A DNA stretch of 64,000 nucleotides from Sipunculus nudus (GCA_026874595.1 CM049311.1:44397676-44461675); one strand, 5' to 3'; numbered from the stretch's first letter, positions 1 to 11,633 are shown. Notes: generated by a model from the sequence alone, not told the origin. A program made the numbers and translations.

Positions 1-396
1 TGTGTATACATTAATATATTTAAAAAATTAATATTCGTTACACTTCTTTACATATTCCCATAATAAAATTGTTTCCTACATGTACACAACACATGTACAC
101 ATTTTTAATTGCAACAATTAACAAGTAATTAGCATATTTTTTATATATATATTGTATTTACGAACTGAACAGAAAACACATGGGCCAACTTCGACCACCA
201 TACAATGAAAGTTGAGGATCATTTCTGGATAGCGGACAAAATACTGGACGTAACACCAACTTTCAATCTTGTGGTGGCCTCCGATGAAGACGAGGACGAA
301 GATAAGGGAGACGATCCAGCAGAAGGCCCCTCTCCTGAACAAGTACATTGGTGTTTTTTTCTCCATTGGTCTGCTGTTGCACTTAAAATTCATTAA

Positions 397-1282
397 TTTG
401 TGAACCACACAGCATTCTTTTTTATGGTCTCCGCCATCCCTATATGGTGACATGTATTCACACTGTAACATGAGTGGTCTGAGCAAATCACAGTTATATC
501 ACAAGGTGTGTCCTTCGTAATAGCCTGTCTCACAATATCCACGCAAAAAGGGCTGCTTTGCAATATCCACACAAAACGGTATTTTAACGTTGGAGAGATA
601 AGAAACTTATTAAAAGGTCTAGCGGGTTTATTTGATGTGACAAGATACTTGTAAGCAATGAGGCGTTGTCAAAAATGACGAAAATATTTGCATCCCTATG
701 GGGCCTTATAATGCGATCCTCGGAGCTAGATGTCCAGGCACTCTGGAAAGCCAGTGATCTGGCCATAATGTCAGAGGGCCGATCTGGCGCTGGCAAGCCA
801 GTGATCTGGCCATAATGCCAGAGAGCCGATCTGGCGCTAGTTACAACATAAGATAAAGTACAAAATATTCAACTGTATCAATTTAAATTAAATACTTCCT
901 CGTTCATAGATAAATACCCGTGATAATCATGGGTCTTTGACCACGCGGTTGCACACTGGGAACGTTTCAATTGTAACGGGAACGGCATATTGTGTTTGGA
1001 TCTAACAGCGACACTTTCCCGTAGTTATTTCATAATGTTATTAATATTTCATCGTAACAGATATGATTCAAACGATTAACAGTTACATATACATGTAGTT
1101 GAAACTGCATGCCACTAGTTCCTGTATATCAGTAGCTACGATAAAACTTGCGTGTCAGTGGGGCGGCGAGGTGAATCTTGTTTCATGAGATTGCAAGGGA
1201 CAGCCAACAAAGTAATTAAATTAGCCAACAGGAGGCAACACTGTCAAGATTTTCTATTCAACTTACCTGAATAAGCCTTCTC
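397..1282. other. No gene seen; short local duplication at 737-835
   Basis: I see no convincing exon. Two copies of a short phrase reading GCCAGTGATCTGGCCATAAT lie about 50 bases apart (around 749 and 795), each followed by a GAGCCGATCTGGCGCT-like run, so this is a small tandem duplication. The corresponding stretch of copy B is 15313-16198. Confidence 0.5.
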
Positions 1283-1403
1283 CCTCTCTCTCGCTGTGCA
1301 TCCTGAAACCATGGGCTGCCTAATGTGCACATCATCTGAGGGTGCAGAGGACTTTTGGCTGCGACACATGTGAAACATGGTTCCATCGAGGATGTCTGGA
1401 CAG
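1283..1403 (+). pseudogene. PHD-finger-like exon remnant, copy A
   Basis: The last 46 bases before a good splice donor (CAG|GTAATA at 1404) read CDTCETWFHRGCLDR, which is the zinc-binding and aromatic core of a PHD finger (C-x2-C, then WFH, then C-L). The upstream part, with a Cys pair spelled CLMC followed by an acidic stretch ending DFW, is in another frame, so one frameshift separates the two halves and a TGA follows in the first frame. PHD fingers read histone H3 tails in chromatin proteins. Motif spacing and the donor argue for a former exon. The frameshift, identical in copy B, argues that it is dead unless a cryptic splice skips it. No neighbouring exon of the same protein was recognised. 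Confidence 0.45.
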
Positions 1404-1598
1404 GTAATACTAATTTAATGCATGCATGCATAATTTAATGCATTGATACTGCTTTTGAGCATTTCGTCTAAATAGATGATGGAGTATGTGTGTATGTGAA
1501 CGTCTTTTGAATGTTCTTTATATATTTGTATCTTGTTTATTATTAAATTTTCAAATTTATTCATATTTATTATTATTGTCAATTTCATAAAAAATAAC

Positions 1599-1599
<1 letters not shown>

Positions 1600-1637
<38 letters not shown>
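1600..1637. repeat. ATT trinucleotide microsatellite, copy A
   Basis: This is an uninterrupted run of ATT/TTA units. Copy B has the same tract at about 16517-16555 with a similar number of units. Flanking sequence on both sides is AT-rich with no gene. Confidence 0.9.
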
Positions 1638-1639
1638 TA

Positions 1640-2424
1640 GCTGCACCCATGGAAAAAATCCACGGCTCTATCTTATGCTTTTTTTTTGTAATGAACTGAT
1701 AGGCACTAAACGATGCATATTTTAATCCTAAGTTTTTTGTAGGAACTTTTGCCATGTATATCACTTATATGATATAAAGATTACTTCTGCTATAATTCTC
1801 CAGGAACATCCTCCCCCAAAATATCCACATAGAAAGAAAAATTATTCTATTCCATAGATCACACAAAAAAGATAATTTTTTGAAAGATACGCGAGGCATA
1901 TACAGGGTGTACGAATTTTTAAGGGAGAAGTTGTTTTCCGATAAAAAAAAAACAAAGGTCCCACAGCTTCATTGCATGGGAAATATCGTTGATGTAACGA
2001 TTGTATAAAGAAGCATTATACCGTGAAATTATATGAAAGATGCTTTGTATTAGTTGAAGGAAGGTGACATCGTGCAACACAATGTTTATTCAGTGTAGTC
2101 GGTCGAGATTAAGGCATGTTAACAGACACAGGCGTTATTTGTATACACATGCATATGTCGTTGAAATCTCTTGTAAGCGAAACGTATAGCTGCCAATGTG
2201 AAAAAGATAGGTCAAGAAAAATATATTCCAACAGTATTAAAATTTTGGTTTAAGTACTGTAAATTTTCATGGAATAAGCAGGCCTAATACAAAATTGACA
2301 ACTCTCACAGATAAAAAGAATGTAAGTTGATATGTTTTGTTGAAAGCATTTAGCAAAGAATTAAACAACTTCAACCTTGGTTCGTTGCATTGTCTTTCAG
2401 CAAATTAAATGTTATATACAGATT
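1640..2424. other. No gene seen
   Basis: AT-rich sequence with no exon, RNA gene or recognisable element. Copy B (16556-17339) differs by a few bases only. Confidence 0.4.
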
Positions 2425-2764
2425 TTGCTGAAAATTTGAAGAGGGGTAGAGTAAAACTGCATCCGTAATCCATTACATTTTTGGAGGTTATTGGAATCAA
2501 CATAATATATTTTTTTTTCTTAAGTGCCATAATCACAGTTCCACAAAAGAATAATTATAAGGTGCTATTACTTTGTCCCAGAGTAGAAGCCGCCCATTCG
2601 TATGCAGTTGTTCTGCCCCTCGCCTGGTGAACCCGTGTTTCTGAACCATGACAATGTTTTACATGAAACGTGCACGTATGGCGGGAGTTTCAAAGTCCCC
2701 AAGAGGTTGAGGACCCTAAGAAGTGTGTAATCCCCAACCCCCCAGGGCTTCCATTTGAAAAACA
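2425..2764. repeat. Old internal repeat, unit 1a, copy A
   Basis: The segment from about 2435 (GAGGGGTAGAGTAAAACTGC) through the tract around 2575-2680 is matched, with clear divergence, by 3092-3320. Shared landmarks in the same order are a GTAAA(G/A)T stretch, a TTTGTCCC phrase, a CCCATTCGT phrase, GGTGAAC(C/T)CGTGTT and ACATGAAACG. Copy B of this unit lies at about 17340-17679. I see no coding function, and the open frames across it are shadows. Confidence 0.6.
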
Positions 2765-4018
2765 AACTTTTTTAAACAACATAAATCGGCGTAACTATTA
2801 AAACCATGTTTATCATGGAAATATACTTCTGAATGTATAAAAATCAACATGCCTGTAAACCTATAAAACGGTGATCGTGTAAAGAATCTCAGCTCTTTGT
2901 GTCCACTCAACGGAAAAGTGCTCCCTATTTAAAGATTCATGTGGACATGTGTTCCGCGCTTGAATTTAAAATCTTTACTTCCTTTTGACAGAGTAAAGTT
3001 CCTAACCAGGCGATATAATGGAAATGGGGTTCAGTGGGGATTACAGGAGGCCTCCTGAAAAAAAAGTGACAGGCGAAAAATGGTTTGCTGAACATTCGTA
3101 GAGGGTTAGGGTAAAGTCATATCGATCAATAGTCCATTTCATTTTAGAGGTAATAAGAATCACCACAATATATTATCTTATAAACTATTATGACAAAGGA
3201 CCATTCCTTTGTCCCTGTGTGGAAGCCACCCATTCGTTTTTTATTTGTTTTCCCACTTGCAAGGTGAACTCGTGTTACTGAAGCATGACATTGTTCACAC
3301 ATGAAACGCAAACACATGAACACATCTATCTAATACTTATAAAAGGAATTCAGTTCACGTTTGTTCGCAGTGTTCTCTAAAACCGCGTTGTGTACAATAT
3401 TGTGCCACACATCATTTTAAAGGTTATTATCCCCGCAGTGACATAGGCGATATGAAAATAAATAATTTTTAATATAAATATAATTTTGAGTGATTTTCCG
3501 GGTTTTTTTACCGAGCACAGCCGAACTGCCTTCGGCAATCACCGGAATGCGTGCATCGTGGTCACTTAACCTCTAACACTAAGGAGGATTGTTCATATGA
3601 ATAACGCTTGCTTTCAGTGAGGGATTTGACCCACGTGCGTGGTCAGTAAAAGAGAAAAACACATGTTTCTCGCTTTATGAAATGGAGAGTTCAACCCAGG
3701 AGGATTAATGACAAAACCTAATTCAAGGTCCCAATTTCAGGAACAGGGCCAGGGTGGTGTCGGGGGTCTGAAAATGGGATACGGACCCACTGCATGGAGT
3801 CCCGCTGGGTCCGCTTCTGCTACTTACGATGTAAGCATATTTCTGTTTCCTTCTTCAGGAACAGTTTCCTTGCAAAGGAACATTTAATTAATCTTTAATG
3901 TATTCCTCACATCAACCTATTCTTTATACGTCCAACGATAGAAACCAGTCAAATATCAACGAAACACTGTATGCCTCCGCGTCTCATTCCGGTTGGCAAT
4001 GTAAACCATCACTGACCA
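2765..4018. repeat. Old internal repeat, long unit 2a, copy A
   Basis: This 1.25-kb unit is matched by 4465-5866 in the same orientation. Landmarks shared in order are the AACCATG(G)TTTA phrase, ATCTAATACTTATAAAA, CCGCAGTGACATAGGCGATATGA, GCCGAACTGCCTTCGGCAAT, GAATAACGCTTGCTTTCAGTGAGG, CCACGTGCGTGGTCAGTAAAAG and CAGTCAAATATCA. Both units end at the same phrase, ATCACTGACC. Divergence is far greater than between copies A and B, so this duplication is much older. The counterpart in copy B is about 17680-18934. Confidence 0.75.
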
Positions 4019-4029
4019 GGTCTTGAAGG

Positions 4030-4236
4030 TAAACATACCGGGATATGATTTTTGCCACGAGCACAGCGCCACAAAATAACAGTAAAAAATTATTTGTACA
4101 TATCGTATTCCGAGAGTATCCCACTAAAAATCTATATTTTTTCTTTTCATTTTTATAATAAAAAATTAGCCAACATTCAATATCTCAGTAAATATATCTC
4201 TCAAACCGCGGTAAAAAGGTTTATCAGCTAGTAACT
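4030..4236. repeat. Short dispersed repeat, first member, copy A
   Basis: This stretch, from GTAAACATACCGGGATATGA to TTATCAGCTAGT, is matched with moderate divergence by 10069-10286 in the same orientation. Shared landmarks are TTTTGCCA(C/T)GAGCACAG, CCACAAAATAA, TTTGTACATATC and AATATATCTC. It begins just after repeat unit 2a ends. The copy B members are about 18944-19150 and 24984-25201. The family is unidentified. Confidence 0.65.
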
Positions 4237-4464
4237 GATAATAAAGGAGATTCTGGTGGAAGTCTGTACACCCTGACTTCAGATTCTAGTTTGTTATGCA
4301 TATAAAAATGTACTGGTGATTTTTTTTTTCATGTTGCACCGTCCATACATACAACGGATCTTAACAAATAAATGGAACCCCTCCGCCCCCCACCCTCACC
4401 CCCAGACCCAATCCCCTCCCGACCCGAATGATAATTAAGTTGTGGGGCCACTTTTTGAAAAAAG

Positions 4465-5866
4465 AAAAAAACTTTATAAAACAAATGACATGACCGAACT
4501 TTGGAAACCATGGTTTAACATGGAAAGATATTTTTGAATGTATCTAAATCAACATACCTGTAACCCATAAAACATTTGTCAAACGGTGGTCACATCACTG
4601 GACTCAGTGCCCTGTGTTAACCAAACTGAAAAGCCCTCGCATTGAAAGCGGAGTCATGTGGTCTTTGGATTAAAAACCTTTACTTCCTTTTGAGAGAGAC
4701 AATTCCTTTAGAGAAGTTACAATGGATATGGGGGATCAATGGGGATTATAGTGGACCCGCGTGACCGCGTATTGTACGGAAATACCTTTTGGGCAGGACA
4801 TGCGCTCTAGCTATACGGTCTTAACAGGCCAGTGAAAATCCCCTAGGCGCCTCCTGAAAAAGCATCACAGGCGTGGAGGACCTTGCAGCACAAAAAGAAA
4901 TAGGGGCACCTAATGGGGGAATATTAAAATTATTAATTATTCACCTTAATAGGGCATAATACCTCAAAATAAAACAAACTTGTCCTAGAAGAGCACACCA
5001 CCGATACGTCTGCCGAATTTGGAGAGTCAAATCAGAACGGAAGCAGGTAAACCGTGGTCAAGAAAAATCCCAACTCCGTATCTAATACTTATAAAAAGGA
5101 ATTCGATCCACATTTGTTCGCAATGTTCTCTTAAACCACGTTGCGTATGACACTGTGACATACCTCATTTTAAAAGTTATTGTCCCCGCAGTGACATAGG
5201 CGATATGAGAATAAATAATTTTTAATGTACACAACACTTTTGAGTGATTTTTTCGCTTTTTCTGACTTGCGCGGAGGTTAGACCGAGCTTAGCCGAACTG
5301 CCTTCGGCAATGACTGGAAGCGTGAATCGTGGTCACTCAACCACACGATTAAGGACTATTGTTCAAATGAATAACGCTTGCTTTCAGTGAGGGATTTGAG
5401 CATGTCTGGCCTTTCATTGGACCCAGGCTCTCACCCACGTGCGTGGTCAGTAAAAGTGAAAAACACATGTTCCTCGCTTTGTGAAGTGAAGGGTTCAACC
5501 AAGAAGGATTAATGACAAAACCTAATTCAAGTTCCCAGTTTCAGGAACAGGGGTAGGGTGGGGTGGTGGCGGGGGTTTCAGGCCTCAAAATTTGTCTGAT
5601 AGGATGGAAAAAAAAGGTTGCGGCGGCTGAAAATGGGATACGGAGCCCCCATAGGTTCCGCTTTCGCTACTTACGAGGTATGCATATTTCTGCATGTTTC
5701 TTTCTTCAGGAACAGTTTCCTTGCAACATACATTTAATTAATCTTTCATGTGTTCCTCACATCAACCTATCCTTTATACGTCCAACGATAGAAACCAGTC
5801 AAATATCATCGAAAACCTGAATGCCCCCGCGTCTCATTTCTGTCCGCAATGTAAACATCACTGACC
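4465..5866. repeat. Old internal repeat, long unit 2b, copy A
   Basis: This is the partner of 2765-4018. It carries an extra block of about 150 bases (roughly 4740-4890, a GC-richer stretch with ACCCGCGTGACCGCG) that unit 2a lacks. It ends directly against a run of 18 G. The counterpart in copy B is about 19379-20784. Confidence 0.75.
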
Positions 5867-5884
5867 GGGGGGGGGGGGGGGGGG
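5867..5884. repeat. G homopolymer, copy A
   Basis: Eighteen consecutive G bases sit at the boundary of repeat unit 2b. Copy B has 15 (20785-20799). Such runs are prone to polymerase and assembly error and can form G-quadruplexes. Confidence 0.85.
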
Positions 5885-6163
5885 TGAACTCGAAAATTTT
5901 ATAGTTTTGTCGTTATCTCATTCGTTAGGTGTACTTTAACGAGAAAACAACGAGAATCAAACGAGAAAACAACGAGCGTAACTCGAAACCCTTCGTTGTT
6001 GTCTCGTTATATGTATCCACATTTTAGGTAACGAAACAGCGTTAGCCTCTTTCGTTGCCATTTCTAATAAGGTTCTTTGAAGCATGTAATGCCAATATTC
6101 CTATACTTTTCTGAATCCCGTGCTAGTTGTGAGAGATTATAACCATTTCTTGGGCTTGGGATT

Positions 6164-6164
6164 A

Positions 6165-6208
<44 letters not shown>
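6164..6208. repeat. GA microsatellite, copy A
   Basis: A GA dinucleotide run interrupted once by AA. Copy B has it at about 21080-21123. The surrounding 5885-6160 contains repeated CGAGAAAACAACGAG phrases and an inverted CGTTGTTGTCTCG, a small inverted-repeat patch of unknown origin. Confidence 0.85.
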
Positions 6209-8760
6209 TGCTGGTAAAGAAATAAAGCATTTTTGTTAATTTTTAGATATCCGCCAATCGTAATCCAAAAAGGCCATCTGTAGGCAAACAATACGGAACT
6301 ATACGAGATTGCAAACGACAGAAGAAGGCATTGCTGGATTTACTTGTGCAAACAGCTACTTCCGGTCCTTCTCAATACGGGTTCGTGTCCGGCGTTCATG
6401 GTGATCAAAAGAATGGTTTCACTTAATGGCTAGCAGGTATTAAGCGAGATTTGTAAAGCTCTAACATTTACGATGTGTGCTCTGCTACAGGATGTCTCAA
6501 AATGTCTGAAAGTTAGAAAAGCTCATAACAATAAATTGCATATTTAGAAAAAATAGGCATTCCATGATGGTAGACCAAAAGCGATTTGGTTAAACATTCT
6601 TTAAAGGGGCCCAATCACCTATAAAGCATGTTGAATAAACACGAAAAATAGATTTTTCTCTTTAAAATAAATCTGTACTTGCCAAAATTTTCCCTTGAAA
6701 TTATTCAGAACAGTGGATCAAAGGTGTAAACATAAACACAGCATATGCATCGCCGGGCCACAACATGTGTACACTAGGAGATGCCCTGACTGACTTGGCC
6801 TAAAAATGTAATACATGTTCCCACTGGCTGAAACATCACGTTTGCGCCTCAATTTCAGACTTCCGGTTAGACAGCCTTGTTATGGTAAACAGAAACAGAC
6901 GGATTGTGTTTACAAACACGCGGAGTCATATAAAGTTATCAAACAACCGTAGACTGAGACTGAGACTGTGTGCCGGGATGGTGTCGGCCCGAAACTTTTG
7001 TTAAAAGCAAAACTGAATTGATAGTGTGAAAGAACACTCATAATATAGCTTCTGATTATGTCCCTTGACTTCAACACCTTTAAATGTGTGTTTTTAAATC
7101 ATGATTATTTGTATTATATTTATAATGAAAACATCAAAATGGTGTTGTATGGTGTTATAAATCCTGTTTTATTTCTAATTGTGTAATTGTAAAGTTTTTT
7201 TCCATATGCGCGTGTATGCAGACTGGCAGACGTATATTTGTGTACAATGGTATCGAGCAGGCCTTCTACAAAAAAAAGTGTGACTTGATTTTAGCCTGAA
7301 TCCCTGAGTTCACGCAAAACCTATGCGTGAAAATCGCTCCTGTGACGATTTTCATGTATACATGCTCATTCGCAAATACGATGACGAATACATGGAAACA
7401 CCCCAGTTGACAAATCATATATAAGCGATGTTTTACACATATACGCGCACATGGAAACACATCCATGCTTACAGTTGAAATGAACGCTTATTCTGAGATT
7501 ATTATGTATGGGAGAAATAAAACACATGCACATTTTCTTCTTATATGTATATACAAATTATCCGTTCTACGTTTCAAAACTGAGATGTGATATCAGTATT
7601 ATAAAATTTGTTTAAAATACGTTTTAACTAGTTTTATATTGTTTCAGGAAAACTATCTTTATTATGATTACATTCCCCTCGGTCATTTAAAATTGGTTCA
7701 ATCGATAATTATACGTGATGGAACGTTTTGCAGTAAATTATATTTTATACCGATATATTTATCGTGGATTTTACACACTCATTGTTCATTGCATAACTTA
7801 CAGAATTAAATATTACAACCAGGGACTAATTGCACAATGTCCATCTACAATAAGGGACTGAAGGGACATTCTCAACTCGTCTTTTATAGTACATCAGCCA
7901 AAGGGTTCATCGGTACCAAACAGGTGACAATTGCTATCAATGTTTTTTTGAAAGGTGTATGTGTGTAGATAATAAAAATGCCTGATAGCAGTATGAAAGT
8001 GGTAGCTTTCTGTAAAATATCAGCCTGTTTTGAAATGTACTTGCACTGAAATTGCAATTTTGCGAGACACAGTTATATATAAATTTTATATAATAATGTC
8101 TTATATAATGCCTGTTTTAAAACATGTTTGATGTCAGTTGATAGTAGACATTTATAGCTTTCATCTGGTGTGTCTTTCATGTATATAGCTTTCCAAATTC
8201 TAAAGATATGATTACTTTTCATCACCCTGTATCATAGCAATTTGTATAATTCTATCTAATTTATTAAAAAAACACATGGTGTATTTCTGATAAGACAAAC
8301 CGTGACCAGTTTGGTTTTATAAAGTTATAAATAAAGTCTGAAATCTTTTAGCTGAAAAAAAAACATGTCTGGCACCAAACTACAATTTGTGGATTTGGGC
8401 GTGGTCACAGAAAGGTGTTATTACGTTCTTCAGTTAGCTGATACATGTCCCATTGCCACCAACTGTCCGCAGAAAAAATTAGTGCCTGGTTGATGTTTTT
8501 GAGTACTTTTGTGTCGCATACCCACGCACTTATTGAATCCTGATTGGTTAATCCTCCCAATTATTCCACGTGGCTGCTATCGGGAGCCGATGTATAGACT
8601 AAAACTCGGATGTTGCAAGCCGAATGTCACATATGACATGTAAGCAGGCATGGGTACTTAGCAAGTTGTTTGAATATATGTTTTTTGCATGTCTGCGGTT
8701 GATAAAAAAAGGGCGACAAGTCATTTTGAGCTGTATATTTTATTTGTATGTTTTTGTTAT
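6209..8760. other. No gene seen
   Basis: AT-rich non-coding sequence with no exon, RNA gene or transposon signature that I can support. A minor short tandem (GAGACT units) occurs near 6952. Copy B is 21124-23675 and is nearly identical. Confidence 0.4.
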
Positions 8761-8764
8761 ATAG

Positions 8765-8865
8765 GTGCCCAAGTCACTTATGATATCGTACCAACTAGGC
8801 CGCCGTATCTGCACGTCTGGCCAAATTCGCTTTCTTACACGAAACATAAAAGAGCATTCAGCTGA
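8765..8865 (+). other. Weak terminal-exon candidate, copy A
   Basis: A pyrimidine-rich tract ending in ATAG (8764) precedes 32 open codons in phase 2 that end in TGA. The residues (start AQVTYDIVPTRPPYLHVW) look protein-like but match no family that I know. Copy B (about 23680-23780) is identical. A frame this short can be open by chance, so this is a candidate only. Confidence 0.15.
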
Positions 8866-9344
8866 CAGAGGGCTATGTTGTCTGCTGAAATATTTCCATG
8901 TAAATATTTCGAACAAAATTAACATATAAAATCAAGGCAAGAGCAGTAAATGTACCTACAACATTTTGCTTGGTGGCACCATCAATAAATGATAGATATT
9001 GCAGTTTGCCTTTGTGTCAGGACTAATTGTGAAGCAGAGCTGTAAGTTATTCATTCTGAGTTGCCTATGTTTTATACTGTTAAAATTTTCTGACAGGAGA
9101 AAGATTTCTAAATAAATATTATTTTCTATAACGGAAACCAGATGTTTATTTGAATCGTGGGGCAAACAGTGTTTCAACGAGAATATATAGCAGTTTGCTA
9201 TATGGCCAGTAAGTGCAATAACTCATCCTGTTCCGGTTTTATGTTAATACAAAGTCCAGTAAATGCTAGTGATAAGCCCAAATTAATAAAATCAGTTGTT
9301 GAAGTTGAACAAATCTAATTTAATTCTAACCTACTTTGACTCAG

Positions 9345-9449
9345 GAGTTAAGGGATTATGTTTCAAACAAACCCTAGCAGTCCAGTGTCAACCAACTTTA
9401 CCGGATTGGATGACATACATGGTTCGCCTAGGGCTATGTACTTGCACCA
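9345..9449 (+). other. Internal-exon candidate, copy A
   Basis: A 105-base segment has an acceptor-like TTTGACTCAG before it and a strong donor (CCA|GTGAGT) after it, with one frame fully open (ending MVRLGLCTCT). The only base that differs in copy B (24260-24364) changes CTA to CTT, which is synonymous in this frame but changes Arg to Trp in the other open frame. That is slight support for coding. No homology is recognised and no partner exon was found. Confidence 0.25.
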
Positions 9450-10068
9450 GTGAGTGCCATTAAGATTGTTTTGTTTTAATTTTAAAAAAGCAATTTTTAA
9501 CTGAACGGTCAAAGCGACATGTGTCCTGTCATTCCCCAGGTTTGAGAGAGATCATGTTAATCACTGACTGTTGTACTGGCCGAACAAATATAATATCAAT
9601 GGGGTTTATGGTTTTGCCCTTAAGAGAATATCCTCTCTCACTTAGTAGGATATAATTGTAACTGTTAGATCACAAAATGTAGATACATATTCTAAAACGG
9701 TTTTGTTTTCATATTATGTTCTTTTATTTAAACATTTCAGTAGAAACACACATGATAATAAACATGAAAGTAACTGATTTGTTATTCTCCTGGTGATTTC
9801 TATTTTAATTCCTTGCAAATGCTAACTTTCTTATGACTTGATTTGGCGAGGTAGCCAGGCTTGAAATAACTATAAAATATAATAGACTTATAAAAGCATC
9901 GGGGTTAATGCAAAATAAAAATGACGAAATGATTTTCATATTCCACTCGGTGTTATCTTTCCAACCACGCAAATCAGAACTCATCAGATTTGATGTTTTT
10001 CTGTCAGAAAGCGATTGCACATTTATAAGATTATGAACTTATAAACTGATATTGCTTATTTTCACGAT

Positions 10069-10286
10069 TGTAAACACACTGGGGTATGAGTTTTTTGCCA
10101 TGAGCACAGTGCCACAAAATAAATGGAAAAATATTTGTACATATCTTATGAGACAGTATCCAACTGAAAACCTATATTTTCTTTTAACTTTTAGAATAAA
10201 AAAAGAACCAATATTCCTCATCTCAGTTAATATATCTCCCGAACCCCGGTAAAGTGCCCGGTATACCGGGTTTATAAGCTAGTTAA
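10069..10286. repeat. Short dispersed repeat, second member, copy A
   Basis: This is the same family as 4030-4236, in the same orientation. It has no coding frame of its own, since the short frames on both strands fall in the repeat and are not conserved between members. Confidence 0.65.
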
Positions 10287-10379
10287 TTATATAGATTATT
10301 AATATTGTCATATATGTACATATCGGTATGCGGGTTTATCTCCTTGTTAACATATATTTCCACACACAGAACAAGAACA

Positions 10380-10535
10380 TGTTTCAGCAAAGACCTACGT
10401 GATGCGGTGACATCCATCACTGTGTTCCTGCAGTGGCGCTGTGAGCTCTGCAGGATATCAGATATCCAGCGAAGTGGTTCTGGGGATGCCCTCGATCGTC
10501 CACTGGTGATGATTAACTGTTTTAAACTTTCTTAA
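10380..10535 (+). other. Weak terminal-exon candidate, copy A
   Basis: After an acceptor-like CACACACAG there are about 50 open codons to a TAA, including the phrase FLQWRCELCRISDIQ with a Cys pair. Copy B (about 25295-25450) is identical in this stretch. I recognise no family. The frame could be a chance opening. Confidence 0.18.
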
Positions 10536-10688
10536 ATTTTAAATGTTGAAGTACCACATATTCATATGTAGAATTTTCACATAATTAATCAAAATAACGG
10601 GAATATATGCCTATGTACATTAATTACATTAAAATATTATCACTTTCTTCTATATTGAATTAAGAAATGTATTTTACATTAAATAATC

Positions 10689-10696
<8 letters not shown>

Positions 10697-10733
<37 letters not shown>
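10697..10733. repeat. TA microsatellite abutting Tigger remnant, copy A
   Basis: A TA dinucleotide run ends exactly where the left end of the pogo/Tigger remnant begins. Copy B carries a longer, once-interrupted run at about 25613-25663. Pogo elements duplicate a TA target, so the run may have grown from that target site. Confidence 0.9.
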
Positions 10734-10739
<6 letters not shown>

Positions 10740-11022
10740 GCTAACACGACCACCTGCGGGACCAGGCAAAGTGGTCGTGTTAGCGGGGTGGTCGTGTTAG
10801 CGGGCTGATTGTACATTAGTCTGCCAATATTAACGCAGGCGATAATATGGGTATTTTTGTTAATGTAAAGTTTTTGTCCCTGTTTAATATAAAAATTAAA
10901 TATAAAGAAAAATAAATAACAAATATGAACATGATTCAAACAGTTTTATTCACATAGAAATAAAACAAATAGATTGAATAAGCCATAATACAAGACAATG
11001 GGCATTATATGAATTGTACAGT

Positions 11023-11633
11023 CTACACTCGTCCAAAATATTCATCAAGAGTTGACTGTTTCTTCAACTTGACAGTTTCTTTCAGTGCTTCAGTTTGCAG
11101 CTTTTCCTCAAGCCGGCTCATGGGCTGCCATAAATCAGGACAGGACTCCTGGCAGAAGACTTTCAGTTTATCAGTCCATATCAAGGCTTCCTTGAAGGTG
11201 GCAGATGGGACGGGTGGTTTGCTGTCATTAGGCTCAGCTTCTACGGTGTTTTCCTCTTCATATTCTTTTTGTCTATCTTCTGTCAGATCACTCATGAGTC
11301 GATCCTCCCAGCCTGCTTGCACGTTGTCTTGTGATGCGAGATCCTTGTCGATGGCAACGTAGTCGTCTGGATAACTGATGGTGTTGCTACAAACATTCTT
11401 TTCTCGGGCTATATCAAGTAATCTTGACAGAGGCAGGTCGTCTTCACTGGGTACGGATGGTCCTGTCAGTCCACACTCTGAGGCACTTTTCCACAGTTGT
11501 CGATTTCACCTCTTGAACTGAAGCTGCAAGCCATTGGCATGCGTCCAGCGCCGACACGCTATGGACAACCTCAGTCGCTGATTCAGCACTGTCCAGGCGG
11601 TTAAGGACATGACGTAACACCCGCTTCCTGTAT
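11023..11633 (-). pseudogene. Tigger transposase C-terminal part, frameshifted, copy A
   Basis: This encodes the region that follows the DDE core in Tigger proteins, ending in KLKKQSTLDEYFGRV and a stop. The last residues form a PCNA-interacting-peptide-like motif (Q-x-x-L-x-x-Y-F), and a PCNA-binding motif is known at the C terminus of Drosophila pogo transposase. Copy A lacks 2 bases near 11477 and 15 near 11439 relative to copy B, so its frame is broken. It retains a 69-codon block (about 11088-11304) that copy B has lost. Confidence 0.7.

Noticed and set aside
205-396. Acidic open frame (DEDEDEDKGDDPAEG) present in both large copies
   Set aside because: The antisense strand is also open and longer, no splice borders or family match were seen, and the only difference between copies (Glu to Asp) is uninformative. 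Kept out of the gene list.
6064-6291. Frame with Leu-Ser repeats (SLSLSLSLFLSLSL)
   Set aside because: It is a translation of the GA microsatellite.
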